From Bdellovibrio sp. (GTDB lineage: Bacteria; Bdellovibrionota; Bdellovibrionia; Bdellovibrionales; Bdellovibrionaceae): a DNA stretch of 64,000 nt. The stretch spans positions 1 to 64,000 of the forward strand of contig JANYDD010000062.1 in NCBI GenBank assembly GCA_025359945.1, given 5' to 3'. The position numbers and the translations under genes were made by a program. Below are positions 1 through 8,598 of this stretch, in pieces. The notes below the pieces were generated by a model, which was not told the DNA's origin, did not search any database, and worked only from the letters and a program-made list of their open reading frames with translations. Every line of letters begins with the position of its first letter. Position 1 is the first letter of the stretch.

Positions 1-102
1 TGTCATTGGGCATCTTAAAAAATTTAAAATACTCAATACCAAGTATCGAAATCGACGCAAAAGATTTGCTCTCCGATTTAACCTAATCTGCGGGATCTAT
101 AA

Positions 103-351
103 CTACGAAAATCTAGAGGTAATGTGAAAGAGATCTAATAAAGCATCGGCTGGATTTCGAACCGCAGAAGTAAGCTCGTCAACTTTCAAGCCCTTTGCTT
201 TTTCCTCAAGCTGAACTCTCCAACTATAAACTTAAGTTGGTGTTGTCTCCAGCTCAGCGGCAACTTGCGGGGCTGACCGGCGGCATGAAACATAATCGGC
301 TACGGCCTTCATTTTGACTTCATAACTGAATTATCTTCTTGGCTTTCCCAT
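103..351 (-). pseudogene. Decayed IS3-type transposase orfA remnant
   Basis: Reading the minus strand from the ATG at 351 gives 83 in-frame codons that begin MGKPRR, then a stop at codon 7, then FSYEVKMKAVADYVS, then AAELETTPT, a second stop, and VYSWRVQLEEKAKGLKVDEL. This is the helix-turn-helix pattern of IS3/IS911-type OrfA proteins, which start the two-frame transposase and bind the element ends. Two in-frame stops and no orfB downstream show that the copy is dead. No terminal inverted repeats could be set with confidence. The family call comes from the protein pattern; the precise IS name is unknown. Confidence 0.7.
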
Positions 352-459
352 TTCTGACCCCTTTTAAATTGCTCTTTTCTAGAGCATCTTGGGTCAGCCT
401 GCCATCACTAATTCCTTAATAGGTTCGACTCCAGCTTTTCGCCCGCAGTCCAGTACAAA

Positions 460-1188
460 TCACAATTGTTGGGCGGGAGCCAATTCACACAATCCTTGAA
501 GAGACAGGACTGAGGAATTGAGCTTTATTGGGGTTGGGTCTTGTTCCTCGGTGGTCGGGCCATCCAAGGGCGAGGTGAAAAATAATTCAAGGCCAATATA
601 GTAAAGTGATTCATTAATTTTTTTCGACACGAGCTTGCCGGTATAGCCAAATCTAGCTTGGATGCCTTGCCGATTCTGTTTGACGTAAACGATGCTCGCC
701 ACATTGGATGAAGGCTGAGTTTCAATAAGAGCAAGAATTGATTCTAGACTTGGAAGATCCTTGAAATCTTGATAACCGCTCACTGTCCAAATTAATCCCC
801 AAGGGCTAGATTTAAAACGAAGGTTTCTCTCGTTGTCGGTCCCCACCAATCCACCGCTAGAATAACTAGGTTTGAACTTAGGCGCTACGGCTTGGGCCAA
901 GGATTCAGCCAGTGGCCAAACTGAATCGGTATTGGCAGGGCTAGATTCTCCAAATACGACCTGAATCGATTGAATCAAATTTGGGTTGCTGACCAAACCT
1001 GAAAGATTGAAAGTGAGCTCAGTTTTGCCTCGCACATTCCGTAAAGCATCTTCCACCGTACAAATCAGAGTTTTGCTGGAAATAATTTCGACGGGTCCAT
1101 GCTTTGCCATCGAAACGGAATAAGTGAACAGAACAAAAAATGCGCCCAAAAAGCTGAAAACGAAAGCGTCTTGAAATGGTTTTCTCAT
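460..1188 (-). CDS. Secreted orphan protein, 242 aa
   Basis: No family recognised. Residues 1-27 form a signal peptide: basic MRKPF start, hydrophobic core VFSFLGAFFVLFTYSV and a likely cut near SMA. The rest is soluble, with two cysteines, one near the start (TLICTVEDAL) and one near the end (LCELAPAQQL), which could pair. An AAAGGG box lies 6 bases before the ATG. It sits 50 bp behind the gene at 1239-1763, which has the same plan: signal peptide, early 'IC', late Cys. The two are probably co-transcribed and may be distant paralogues. Periplasmic or exported location is inferred from the signal peptide alone. Confidence 0.75.
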   Translation of the reverse strand: MRKPFQDAFVFSFLGAFFVLFTYSVSMAKHGPVEIISSKTLICTVEDALRNVRGKTELTFNLSGLVSNPNLIQSIQVVFGESSPANTDSVWPLAESLAQAVAPKFKPSYSSGGLVGTDNERNLRFKSSPWGLIWTVSGYQDFKDLPSLESILALIETQPSSNVASIVYVKQNRQGIQARFGYTGKLVSKKINESLYYIGLELFFTSPLDGPTTEEQDPTPIKLNSSVLSLQGLCELAPAQQL

Positions 1189-1238
1189 GTTTTTTCCCTT
1201 TGTTTATTGAAAGTTTAAGAGACCTGCGGAACCTGAGA

Positions 1239-1763
1239 TTAATTTATAGAACAAGCAAGTCGATACCATCGATTTGTGACGCCCCCATATTCAGCGGCGA
1301 CGGTGTATTGAATATAAAGGCTTCCTTTTGTCGTGTTCTTTGGGTCGACTTGGATGGCATAAATGGGTTTAACTCCCCACGTAGAGTCGGTCTCTTCTAG
1401 AATTAAATATTTTTCACCAGAGCTAATATACTGGTCTTGAAAGACATGTTGTTTTGAAGGATCAATCAGCGCGAATCTTTTGAAAAGTTCTTCGCCGCGA
1501 CTGATTTCGGTCAGAAGCTTTCCATTAACAGTCGCTTGAAAGATTTCCACTCCCTGCGATCGGTTTTTAAATTCGAACTGGATTTTGTTGTCGCCGTTTT
1601 CGTCAAGGGATCTGGCCTGCTTCATCAACGCAAACAAAGCATTTTTGACCACGTCGCCACTCGCAACCTCGGTTTTTTGATCGCAGATAATCGAGGTCAC
1701 GTTAGCCGCTGCTGTGGCACGGATAGTCATAACTGCGAACATCATTGTAAATAAAATCTTCAT
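1239..1763 (-). CDS. Secreted orphan protein, 174 aa
   Basis: No family recognised. The signal peptide is residues 1-19 (MKILFTMMFAVMTIRATAA), with a likely cut after ATAA or AAA. The mature part begins NVTSIICDQKTEV and ends YRLACSIN, so one early and one late cysteine could form a disulfide. A good AAGGAG ribosome site lies about 6 bases before the ATG. It leads a probable two-gene unit with the downstream secreted gene and is divergent from the TetR gene at 1919. The palindrome at 1839-1861 lies in the shared promoter region, so TetR control of this unit is likely. Function unknown. Confidence 0.78.
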   Translation of the reverse strand: MKILFTMMFAVMTIRATAAANVTSIICDQKTEVASGDVVKNALFALMKQARSLDENGDNKIQFEFKNRSQGVEIFQATVNGKLLTEISRGEELFKRFALIDPSKQHVFQDQYISSGEKYLILEETDSTWGVKPIYAIQVDPKNTTKGSLYIQYTVAAEYGGVTNRWYRLACSIN

Positions 1764-1838
1764 AAAAACTCCTTGGTAGGTTTGGTTTTGCAGGATCGCC
1801 GGTTTGTTGCAGTGGTTCAGATAAGGCAGAATTTAACT

Positions 1839-1861
1839 TTTGTAAAACTATTTTTTACAAA
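1839..1861. promoter_or_regulatory. Operator-like palindrome between divergent genes
   Basis: TTTGTAAAA, five bases (CTATT), TTTTACAAA: perfect 9-bp inverted half-sites in the 155-bp gap between the secreted pair (minus) and the TetR-type gene (plus). Dimeric TetR repressors usually bind such sites next to their own gene. Binding is inferred, not shown. Confidence 0.6.
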
Positions 1862-1918
1862 TATTCAGTAAATAATACGATGTGGTAAAATCCCAAGAAT
1901 TGCGGTAATGACAACAGT

Positions 1919-2557
1919 ATGCAGTTGGCGGCACTTCAAAATCCTAAGAAAAAAGTGGATTCAAACTCCCAATCCCGTACAAAAAAAGAAATCATTAAGT
2001 GGGCCGCGCTTCAATGTTTTTTGAAATTTGGTTTTCGTGGCACGACCATCGCCGAAGTCGCTCGTGTTTCAAAAACGTCTAAACCCCTGGTCCTGTACCA
2101 TTACAAGATCACCGATGAAATTCTGTTCGAGCTGATGAATGACTGGGCCACGTCAGGAAAAACAACAACGACCAACCTTTTGCACGATAAATTGGGTCAA
2201 TCTCCGGATGAGCTTATCTTAGCTATTTTAGATGCCACCATTCTGTGGATGCGCGAGCATTCGCAAATGGCCCAATTGACCCCCATTTTATTTCAAGCCA
2301 GCGCCGAAATACCCGATGTCAAAAACTTTCTTTTCGAAGTTTTTGAGTCCGGCCGAAAAAGGATTGAACTTTTGTTAGGCCAAATTCCTCATTTCTCAAA
2401 AATGTCGAAGAAAGATCTCAAGAGTGCAGCTCAAAGTATTCACTGTTTAATTTTTGGAACTTCTTTGTACGTATTGTCGCAGGGGACGGAATTGATGATG
2501 GACTCTACTCATGCTTTTAATCGACGGATGATTAAAAACTTTATCGCCAAAGCCTAG
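1919..2557 (+). CDS. TetR/AcrR family transcriptional regulator
   Basis: This is a 212-aa one-domain-plus-ligand-domain regulator. Residues 20-68 carry the TetR DNA-binding helices: KKEIIKWAALQCFLKFGFRG, then TTIAEVARVSKTSKPLVLYH, with the recognition helix around SKPLVLYHY and the usual 'F...G...TTI..VA..' pattern. The rest is the variable helical ligand and dimer domain; the ligand cannot be told from sequence. It is divergent from the secreted pair at 460-1763, with a perfect palindrome in between, so it probably represses that pair and itself. No clear ribosome site precedes the ATG. It converges with the next gene, 6 bp away. Confidence 0.88.
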   Translation: MQLAALQNPKKKVDSNSQSRTKKEIIKWAALQCFLKFGFRGTTIAEVARVSKTSKPLVLYHYKITDEILFELMNDWATSGKTTTTNLLHDKLGQSPDELILAILDATILWMREHSQMAQLTPILFQASAEIPDVKNFLFEVFESGRKRIELLLGQIPHFSKMSKKDLKSAAQSIHCLIFGTSLYVLSQGTELMMDSTHAFNRRMIKNFIAKA

Positions 2558-2563
2558 AAAGAC

Positions 2564-3547
2564 TTAACGCAAGATTTGCAGACCCATAAAGGTTAAGATT
2601 TCTAAAACTTTACCTTCGTAACTATTTTGAATGAAGGGTGGCGGGAAATACTTAAAAAGATTTTCGAAAGTCACGTACAGGATCACTTGTTTTTTTCCTA
2701 AGGTCGCTGGACCGTACTCTTGAACAAAAATTTCTTTTTCCCTTTTAGTTAATAAACCTAAAACACTTTCAACACCATTAGTTGTGTGAATGTAGGCCAA
2801 TCCATTTTTGAGACCTTTGAATTTCAAAAGTTCAGATGCAAATCCAAACATGAGGGGAACGGTTATATCGCCTTGGCCTTGCTCCTTTGCACCTCGTGTC
2901 AGTTGAACGATGGGTAAATTCTCATGCCGCCCTTTAAGTTGAAGTCCCGGAAACCTTCGCTCGATCTCAATCAAATGCCTTTCTAAATCAATGTCTGATT
3001 TTTCAACGGGTTTAGTCCCATCGAAGATCCCCATGGTGGCCCGGGGGCCACCGTCGTTTTCAAAGATAAAGAATGTATTTCTTTCAGGGGGAAGGTCTTT
3101 ATCGGCTTCGTCCACTTCTGCAATAAACTCTGGGGTCATTATTCGGTTTCTTTTTTCTCCCTCTTTTCTCCATATTTTTTGGTACAATTTTCGACCCGGT
3201 TCGGATCTCATGTAAGTATTAAAATATTCAGGAAAGCTTTCCGGTCCATTGAAATCCAGAACTCCGCTAAAATAATTCCATCGGATTTGGCAATGACCTA
3301 TTGGCTGTGAGATCGACCAAACCCATTGTGAACCCTGGGTCGTTGGCAAATAACCAAAACGTTGGATCCTGACGTGCGGACTGACCATTGCCACTACCTT
3401 CTCAGGCCCCTTGCAGATGGACGACGCCCGCGAGTACTGGGCCATCATCAAAGTTGTCGTCAAAAATAAATTGAACACGGTGGCTTTTACCAGATTGGTT
3501 GGATTTAATAAAACGAAAAACCATTTCGAGCTCTTTTGGGGGACCAA
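2564..3547 (-). CDS. Secreted orphan protein, up to 327 aa
   Basis: No family recognised. The longest frame opens with a TTG at 3547; its N-terminus (about residues 20-42, KATVFNLFLTTTLMMAQYSRAS) is a plausible signal peptide, so a GTG at codon 25 is an alternative start. The mature part has a cysteine just after the cut (SSICKGPEK), a Trp-rich stretch (GSQWVWSISQPIGHCQIRWN), and a middle part rich in charged residues. It looks soluble and periplasmic. It is convergent with the TetR gene (6-bp gap) with no evident terminator. The 158 bp upstream show no clear promoter. Confidence 0.65.
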   Translation of the reverse strand: MVPQKSSKWFFVLLNPTNLVKATVFNLFLTTTLMMAQYSRASSICKGPEKVVAMVSPHVRIQRFGYLPTTQGSQWVWSISQPIGHCQIRWNYFSGVLDFNGPESFPEYFNTYMRSEPGRKLYQKIWRKEGEKRNRIMTPEFIAEVDEADKDLPPERNTFFIFENDGGPRATMGIFDGTKPVEKSDIDLERHLIEIERRFPGLQLKGRHENLPIVQLTRGAKEQGQGDITVPLMFGFASELLKFKGLKNGLAYIHTTNGVESVLGLLTKREKEIFVQEYGPATLGKKQVILYVTFENLFKYFPPPFIQNSYEGKVLEILTFMGLQILR

Positions 3548-3705
3548 AAAACTTTGAAGCAGTTATATGGTACCGGCACATCGAATAAAAATGGTCAGCT
3601 GACCTGGGCGACCCACGTGCCGATTTTGAGTTTGCGGGTGCTTCTTTCTCCTTGCCCAAGTTGAAAAACAGGATTTCAATTAAATAAACAAAAAGGGGAT
3701 TACTT

Positions 3706-3960
3706 ATGAAATTAAATTTGATTGCGGAAATTTCGCTGTCCTTATTGATTGGTTTTGTTGGCGTTAACTACGCGGCGGCAGAGGGCGGCAAACCTGTTGT
3801 TCAAGAAAAAGCCGAAAACGAGTGTCATGGAGTTCATAAAGACGGAAAAAAATGTGATCATCATATAAAATCAATGTGCCAAGCTGGGATGAGCAAAAAA
3901 GACTGTCATAAAATGATGGAAAAAGAAAACCCTGAAAAGCACTCTGAAGAACACAAATAA
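3706..3960 (+). CDS. Small exported Cys/His-rich protein
   Basis: This 84-aa protein has a signal peptide (residues 1-26, MKLNLIAEISLSLLIGFVGV then NYAAAEGG). The 58-residue mature part has four cysteines and eight histidines in the order ECHGVHKDGKKCDHHIKSMC, then KDCHKMMEKE, ending HSEEHK. Spaced CH and CDHH pairs suggest metal binding in the periplasm, for example copper or nickel buffering, but no named family is recognised. The AAAAAGGGG ribosome site lies about 8 bases before the ATG. It stands alone, between two minus-strand genes. Confidence 0.72.
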   Translation: MKLNLIAEISLSLLIGFVGVNYAAAEGGKPVVQEKAENECHGVHKDGKKCDHHIKSMCQAGMSKKDCHKMMEKENPEKHSEEHK

Positions 3961-4014
3961 CTAAGGTACCCATATTGATCCTATCAAAGGATTATTTGGC
4001 CCATATTCAGTCAG

Positions 4015-5784
4015 TTAGTTTTTACTTCCGTGACGGGGACGATTTTTATTAAAAAAGTGTTCAAAAGAACTTTTGAACACTTGATTAAAAGCTTCTCCGC
4101 TTGTGCCCTTGTAAACGTAGATATCAAAAATTTCGCAATTTATGGTTTTACTGGGCGGACCAAAACGCTTGGGAATAAATTCGTGCATTTCATCGTGCTT
4201 TTGAGCGACAAAAAAATCATAAGGCCGCAGCTTGCCGGTGTTTTGATCTTTGTACCACTCCATATTATTGATCCAATATTCTAGTTCAAATCTTGGAGTC
4301 ACTTGATTGACTCTTACTTTCGAATGACTAAGTAATGACATGTATTTCGCCATCCAATACTCGCTTAGTCCTGATGTCAAATTTTCCTCTTGCACGGCTT
4401 GATCGAAGCATTGTTCCCAAGATCTGTATTCGTTACGCACTAATTGCGGCGGATAACTTAAACTGGGAAGAAAAAAGCCACCCAAACCAACCAAAGCTGC
4501 GCAAATAAAAAAATAATTCAGCCAATTTTTGTTTGATAGAAAACTTGTGAAAAATAAAATTCCTGCAGCCAAACCGATGATCGCAGTGGGCAGTAGGTAT
4601 CTAAAATTTCCCGGACCATGCCACATTTCCAATGCGGATATAAAAAACACCACCAAAATCACCTGAAAAAACAAAAATACCGACAAGGCACCAAACAAAG
4701 TTAAACGAGCTTTCAATTTCCAAAGATTCCACAAACCAGCAACGGTAACTAACGAGGGCACTAAAGAATATGCGGGGTTAGCTTTGAATTGTTCGCGCAA
4801 ATTTGATGTCACGTGATCCAGCTGATTTAAAAAACCATCCCACCACTTTGGCAAATCAATAAATTCAGGAGCAATCGCTGCTTGGGGTAAATGAAACCAT
4901 CCCAACGCTTCGATCGCCGGGGGTAAAAAATATCCTACTGAAGTTCCCAGCAAAACGGGAATGCCCCAAGTTTTTACAAAAAATTTCCAGCGATTTTTTT
5001 TGACTACAAAAAGATGGGTCAGAATTAAGGGACCCACAAACTGAAACGCAAACCACAGATCCGAAGCTGTGGCTAAAACACAGATCCAAAAAATCACCCA
5101 AGGCCTTCCTACCTATGCACATGACGCCAGCAAATTGGCCTTGTCGAATATTGTCGACTTGAATGCGCTCCAGTCGAACAAGACAGGTAGGTGGCGTCAT
5201 GTGCATACGTAAGAAGGCCTTCCCTGATTTTCGTGGTAAAAATCTCGAAGCCATAAAACCAAAAGGGGCAGACCCCAAAAAATCGTCAAAGTATGAATTG
5301 CCGGATCAAAGAGCGGAAGATCCCCGTAGCTGCCTTTCGATGACCAATGCGCCAACGGTAAGGACAAAACTAAACCAAAACTCAAAGTAGCTAAATATTT
5401 TTGAAATGCACAGAATTTACCCGCTTCAGGCAAGCTGACCAGTTGGTAAAATAAAAGCATATCAACAAACCAAATCGTCATCATAAAAAATTGGTGGGTC
5501 GATTTAAAATCAAAAGTTAGACTTCGAATTAAAAAGTACAATGGCCAATCCGGCAAAAAGGCTGGGGCTCGTAAAACCTGCCAGTCTTGAATTGAAATTC
5601 GGTCGACAAATAGATCCTGCCACAAGGCCTCGAGATACAAAATATCAGAGTTAATAAACCGCATCTGATTAATGCGACTGAAGATAAGCCAAGTCAGCAA
5701 GACCAAAGCCATCAACCCCAACAATACAACCAACTTTTGGATTAGATTTAAACTTAAAAAATCTTTGATGGGCGCAAATTTCAT
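4015..5784 (-). pseudogene. Polytopic membrane protein gene split by a 114-bp insertion
   Basis: Two minus-strand reading frames, 5784-5197 (195 codons) and 5099-4015, belong to one ancestral gene. The first reaches HENQGRP and then runs into inserted DNA and a TGA at 5197; the second resumes in the same frame with GRPWVIFW. Removing 114 bp (one copy of a 10-bp direct repeat plus the element) restores about 551 codons. The product would have many membrane segments in the N-terminal two thirds and a soluble C-terminal end (RSWEQCFDQAVQ to NKNRPRHGSKN). The plan resembles GT39/ArnT-like glycosyltransferases, but I see no sure catalytic motif. The C-terminal part could still be made from a GTG at 5097. 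Confidence 0.7.
5100..5223. mobile_element. Short palindromic insertion (MITE-like) with 10-bp direct repeats
   Basis: AAGGCCTTCC occurs at 5100-5109 and again at 5214-5223, bracketing 104 bp. The inner ends are 20-bp inverted repeats with one mismatch: 5110-5129 (TACCTATGCACATGACGCCA) and 5192-5211 (TGGCGTCATGTGCATACGTA). The centre contains a weaker GTCGACT/AGTCGAA stem. Flanking codons join in frame when one repeat and the element are removed, which supports insertion with target duplication. It carries no gene, so it fits a non-autonomous miniature element moved by a transposase elsewhere. The target core AAGGCCTT is itself palindromic. Confidence 0.75.
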
Positions 5785-5894
5785 AGCTCTACAGTATTAA
5801 GGATCATGCAGCCAAATCAAGGCAAACCGCCTCTAGCGTCTAACTAAAAATCAATGACAGGGCCTAAAAAAGGAACGAAGCTTTTGGGAAGTTT

Positions 5895-7166
5895 GTGAAA
5901 ATTTTTATTTTTTTATTTATTTTTGTATTAAAGTTTCCGGCTGCGCAGGCCGCCGGCGAATCGAAAACTGAATTTACTATTTTTGACTTAAGCTACCCTC
6001 GCGCCACTGGATTGCAATCCAATGTTGTTGGCTTTGATGCCCATTCTTTGCAAACGTGGAATTGGTCTTCGTCATTGGAATTGAACTTCGAGTTTGACGC
6101 AGATTTTCAGAATGTCACCGAGCCCAAGGATCGCGCACGATTCGATTTTTCTGAAACTCAATTTCGTTGGAAAATTCGCGGGTGGAAAATTCAAGTTGGC
6201 ATGATTCGTCCGCAGTGGACCAGCACCGATGGGCTTAACCCAATGAACTTGCTGAACGCGATCGATGCCACCGATTTACTTAGAACCAAAGATCTTGGGC
6301 AATTGGGGGCTTCGGTCTTCTGGGCGGGGTCACCCATCACTTTAGAATGGATTGTTGTTCCTTGGGCGCGACTGTCGCGACTGCCCGGGGCTTCGTCTTC
6401 GTGGTGGCCACAAGGTTCCGAGCTTTTAATTCTTAGCGAAAATCAAAGTGAGTTTCGCGTGCCTCAAAATATTAATTATCAAATCTTTGATGCCGAAGCC
6501 GTTGGAAAGGCGCAAAGCTGGAATTCAGCGGCTCAGGTCAAGGCGCAAACGGCAAGTTTTGATTTTGCTGTGGCCTATCACGATGGAGTAGACCCCACGC
6601 CTAATATACAAACCAATTTGCAAGCGAACTTGGTTCAAGTATCGCCGGTAGTTTTTGAATTGGCTTCACCGGTGCAATTGACGCCGATTTTTTATCGACG
6701 CCAAGCTCAAGCTTTCAGCGTTCAGTGGACAGGTGATTCTTCAAGTTTAAAAGCTTCGCATCGGCGCGCTCAATCTGTGCGTTCGCAAGTTTATTCTGTA
6801 TTAGGAATTGAACAACACTTCGGATCGGGTTTAAGTACCTGGGTTTTAGTTCTTGAAAAAGCATTTTCGCAATCCGGAATAAGCCCAACTGATTCTCTAG
6901 CGATTCTCAATCAAGCTTCTTTTTTCGAGCGCGCTTGGTTTTTTGGAATTCGCAAGTCCATCACTGAATCAAGTCTTTTGGGGGTCGACGCGGTTTATGA
7001 CAGCGAACAGAAAAATCAAATCTACCGCGCGCAAATAACTCATCGATGGTCTGAAAATCTATCGACCAACCTACTTTCGACTTGGCTCGAAGGCCCCAAA
7101 ACTTCGATCACAGGAATAGCCACAAATAAAGACCGCATTGATCTTTTAATGACTGCCGTATTTTAA
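5895..7166 (+). CDS. Outer-membrane beta-barrel protein (transport-associated)
   Basis: This 423-aa protein starts with a signal peptide (residues 1-19, MKIFIFLFIFVLKFPAAQA) and ends in phenylalanine after alternating hydrophobic strands (DRIDLLMTAVF), the usual outer-membrane assembly signal. Repeated amphipathic strands such as WSSSLELNFEFDADFQNV and FRWKIRGWKIQVGMIRPQW fit a barrel. The PQWTSTDGLNPMNLLNAID stretch recalls DUF1302-like porins that accompany RND/MMPL plus LolA-like genes. The fused RND-LolA gene starts 1.4 kb downstream, so a shared envelope lipid or hydrophobic-compound route is likely. It is convergent with the 7171 gene, 4 bp apart. Family call is moderate. Confidence 0.72.
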   Translation: MKIFIFLFIFVLKFPAAQAAGESKTEFTIFDLSYPRATGLQSNVVGFDAHSLQTWNWSSSLELNFEFDADFQNVTEPKDRARFDFSETQFRWKIRGWKIQVGMIRPQWTSTDGLNPMNLLNAIDATDLLRTKDLGQLGASVFWAGSPITLEWIVVPWARLSRLPGASSSWWPQGSELLILSENQSEFRVPQNINYQIFDAEAVGKAQSWNSAAQVKAQTASFDFAVAYHDGVDPTPNIQTNLQANLVQVSPVVFELASPVQLTPIFYRRQAQAFSVQWTGDSSSLKASHRRAQSVRSQVYSVLGIEQHFGSGLSTWVLVLEKAFSQSGISPTDSLAILNQASFFERAWFFGIRKSITESSLLGVDAVYDSEQKNQIYRAQITHRWSENLSTNLLSTWLEGPKTSITGIATNKDRIDLLMTAVF

Positions 7167-7170
7167 AAGT

Positions 7171-8598
7171 TTAAGGTTTGAGCGACAGTGGGATCAACAA
7201 CCAACCGCCATCTAGAACCAGCGGTCTTGGCGAATCGACAAAGACTTTTCCAAAGCTCACTTGAAAGTCTGGCAGGGGAAAAGTAAGCGATTGTGCCTTG
7301 TTCATTTGTTCTAAAGCATGGCTTAGAATTTTCCGCGAGAACTTGGGCGTTCCGAATTTTTTTTCGTACTCAATTCCCACTTGCCAACTGATTTCTTTAA
7401 GATCCATCAAGGTGTTTAGCACCAAGTTATTGCCGTTAAATTCAGGCGTCACATGTAAATCACCTTTAGCCTGAGCACCCAAATAATTCCAAAGCTTTCC
7501 CTTTCTTTCGGAAATGATCCAACCTCTTAAATCCACCCGAGCCTGTGCCACTCCATTTTTTCTCCAAATAAATTTTCTGGGGTCAGGCTGCTGGACTTGG
7601 GCTGTAAATTGCGCGCTCTTCGGATAATGCCACAAATCGGCCCAAGCCAACCACTGTCGAAACCGCGATCGCATCAGTTTTTGAAATTCGGAAAAATCAT
7701 TCAAGCGAAAACTTATCGTGCGTCCTTTCTTTTTTTGAATTTCAAAAAGGGTATTGGCTAATTCATCTTGGTGAACCAATATGCTGGGCTGATTCGATGG
7801 AAGTGAAATAGGATAAATATTTTCAGATATAATTTGGTCTTTTTGCCGCCACTCTAACAAAAATCCCTGGTTGTGGCGGTGCCAGCCGGTCATCTCGAAT
7901 AACAGATTTTGAATTTCAAAAGGGCGAACAGTGCGTGCCAAGAATTTTGTCCATTCACTTTGAGCCGCGGCCTGAATGATCTCGGCGACTTGAGATTTCC
8001 AACGACTGAGGTCCAAAAAATTCCTAGCGATCTGCTCGTGAATTAAATTGCCCAGGCCGGTCGGACCTTCGCAACTCCAATGTGGTAAGCTCCACGAATT
8101 TTCGGCCACTGTGATATCAGAAAGGTCGGTCAATGGTGTCAACTGACTGCCCAGAACTGCAGGCTTAAGCATTCCTTGCAGCCCCAAGTTTTGGGCTGTG
8201 ATCACGGCCGATGAACATTTGAAATCAATATGTAATGCGACCCGCCCGTCTGCGAATTCAACGTTTTGAGTTTGATGGACCTCAAATTCCGGCACTTTCA
8301 GCTGCAAAGAAATCTCGGAAACTTTAAAGCTAAAAACATTAGGCGAAGTCGCTAACCATTCCACCTTGGGGATCTGGACAGACAACGCCAAGGGGCCGAT
8401 AGGCACCTGATATCCTTGAAATGATACTCTATCCAGAACAATTTCTCGGTCAAACGACGTCGAAATCGCTAGTGAATTCAAACTTTCAGCCGCGAATTGA
8501 TCCGGAATAAACAGGGCCGATGGATTTCTGGTGCCGGGGCTCGCGGCATGGCTTAAGTTCCAGGCCAGTATGGCCGAAAGGGCAGCTATGAACAGCAT
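7171..8598 (-). CDS. Secreted protein of unknown function, 475 aa
   Basis: No family recognised. I place the start at the ATG at 8598, because an AAGGAG box lies 8 bases upstream and because this puts a clean signal peptide at the N-terminus (MLFIAALSAILAWNLSHA, cut after SHA). A longer frame opens at 8670 without those features. The mature part is mostly beta-rich with paired Cys (HIDFKCSSAV and LPHWSCEGP) and looks periplasmic or surface-bound. Its start lies within a few bases of the divergent RND start, so each promoter must sit inside the other gene. Its tail converges with the barrel gene. Position between barrel and transporter suggests a part in the same envelope system. Confidence 0.72.
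   Translation of the reverse strand: MLFIAALSAILAWNLSHAASPGTRNPSALFIPDQFAAESLNSLAISTSFDREIVLDRVSFQGYQVPIGPLALSVQIPKVEWLATSPNVFSFKVSEISLQLKVPEFEVHQTQNVEFADGRVALHIDFKCSSAVITAQNLGLQGMLKPAVLGSQLTPLTDLSDITVAENSWSLPHWSCEGPTGLGNLIHEQIARNFLDLSRWKSQVAEIIQAAAQSEWTKFLARTVRPFEIQNLLFEMTGWHRHNQGFLLEWRQKDQIISENIYPISLPSNQPSILVHQDELANTLFEIQKKKGRTISFRLNDFSEFQKLMRSRFRQWLAWADLWHYPKSAQFTAQVQQPDPRKFIWRKNGVAQARVDLRGWIISERKGKLWNYLGAQAKGDLHVTPEFNGNNLVLNTLMDLKEISWQVGIEYEKKFGTPKFSRKILSHALEQMNKAQSLTFPLPDFQVSFGKVFVDSPRPLVLDGGWLLIPLSLKP

Noticed and set aside
3402-3659. 85-codon minus-strand frame overlapping the 2564-3547 gene
   Set aside because: Different frame of the same strand with no protein pattern; the longer frame has a signal peptide.
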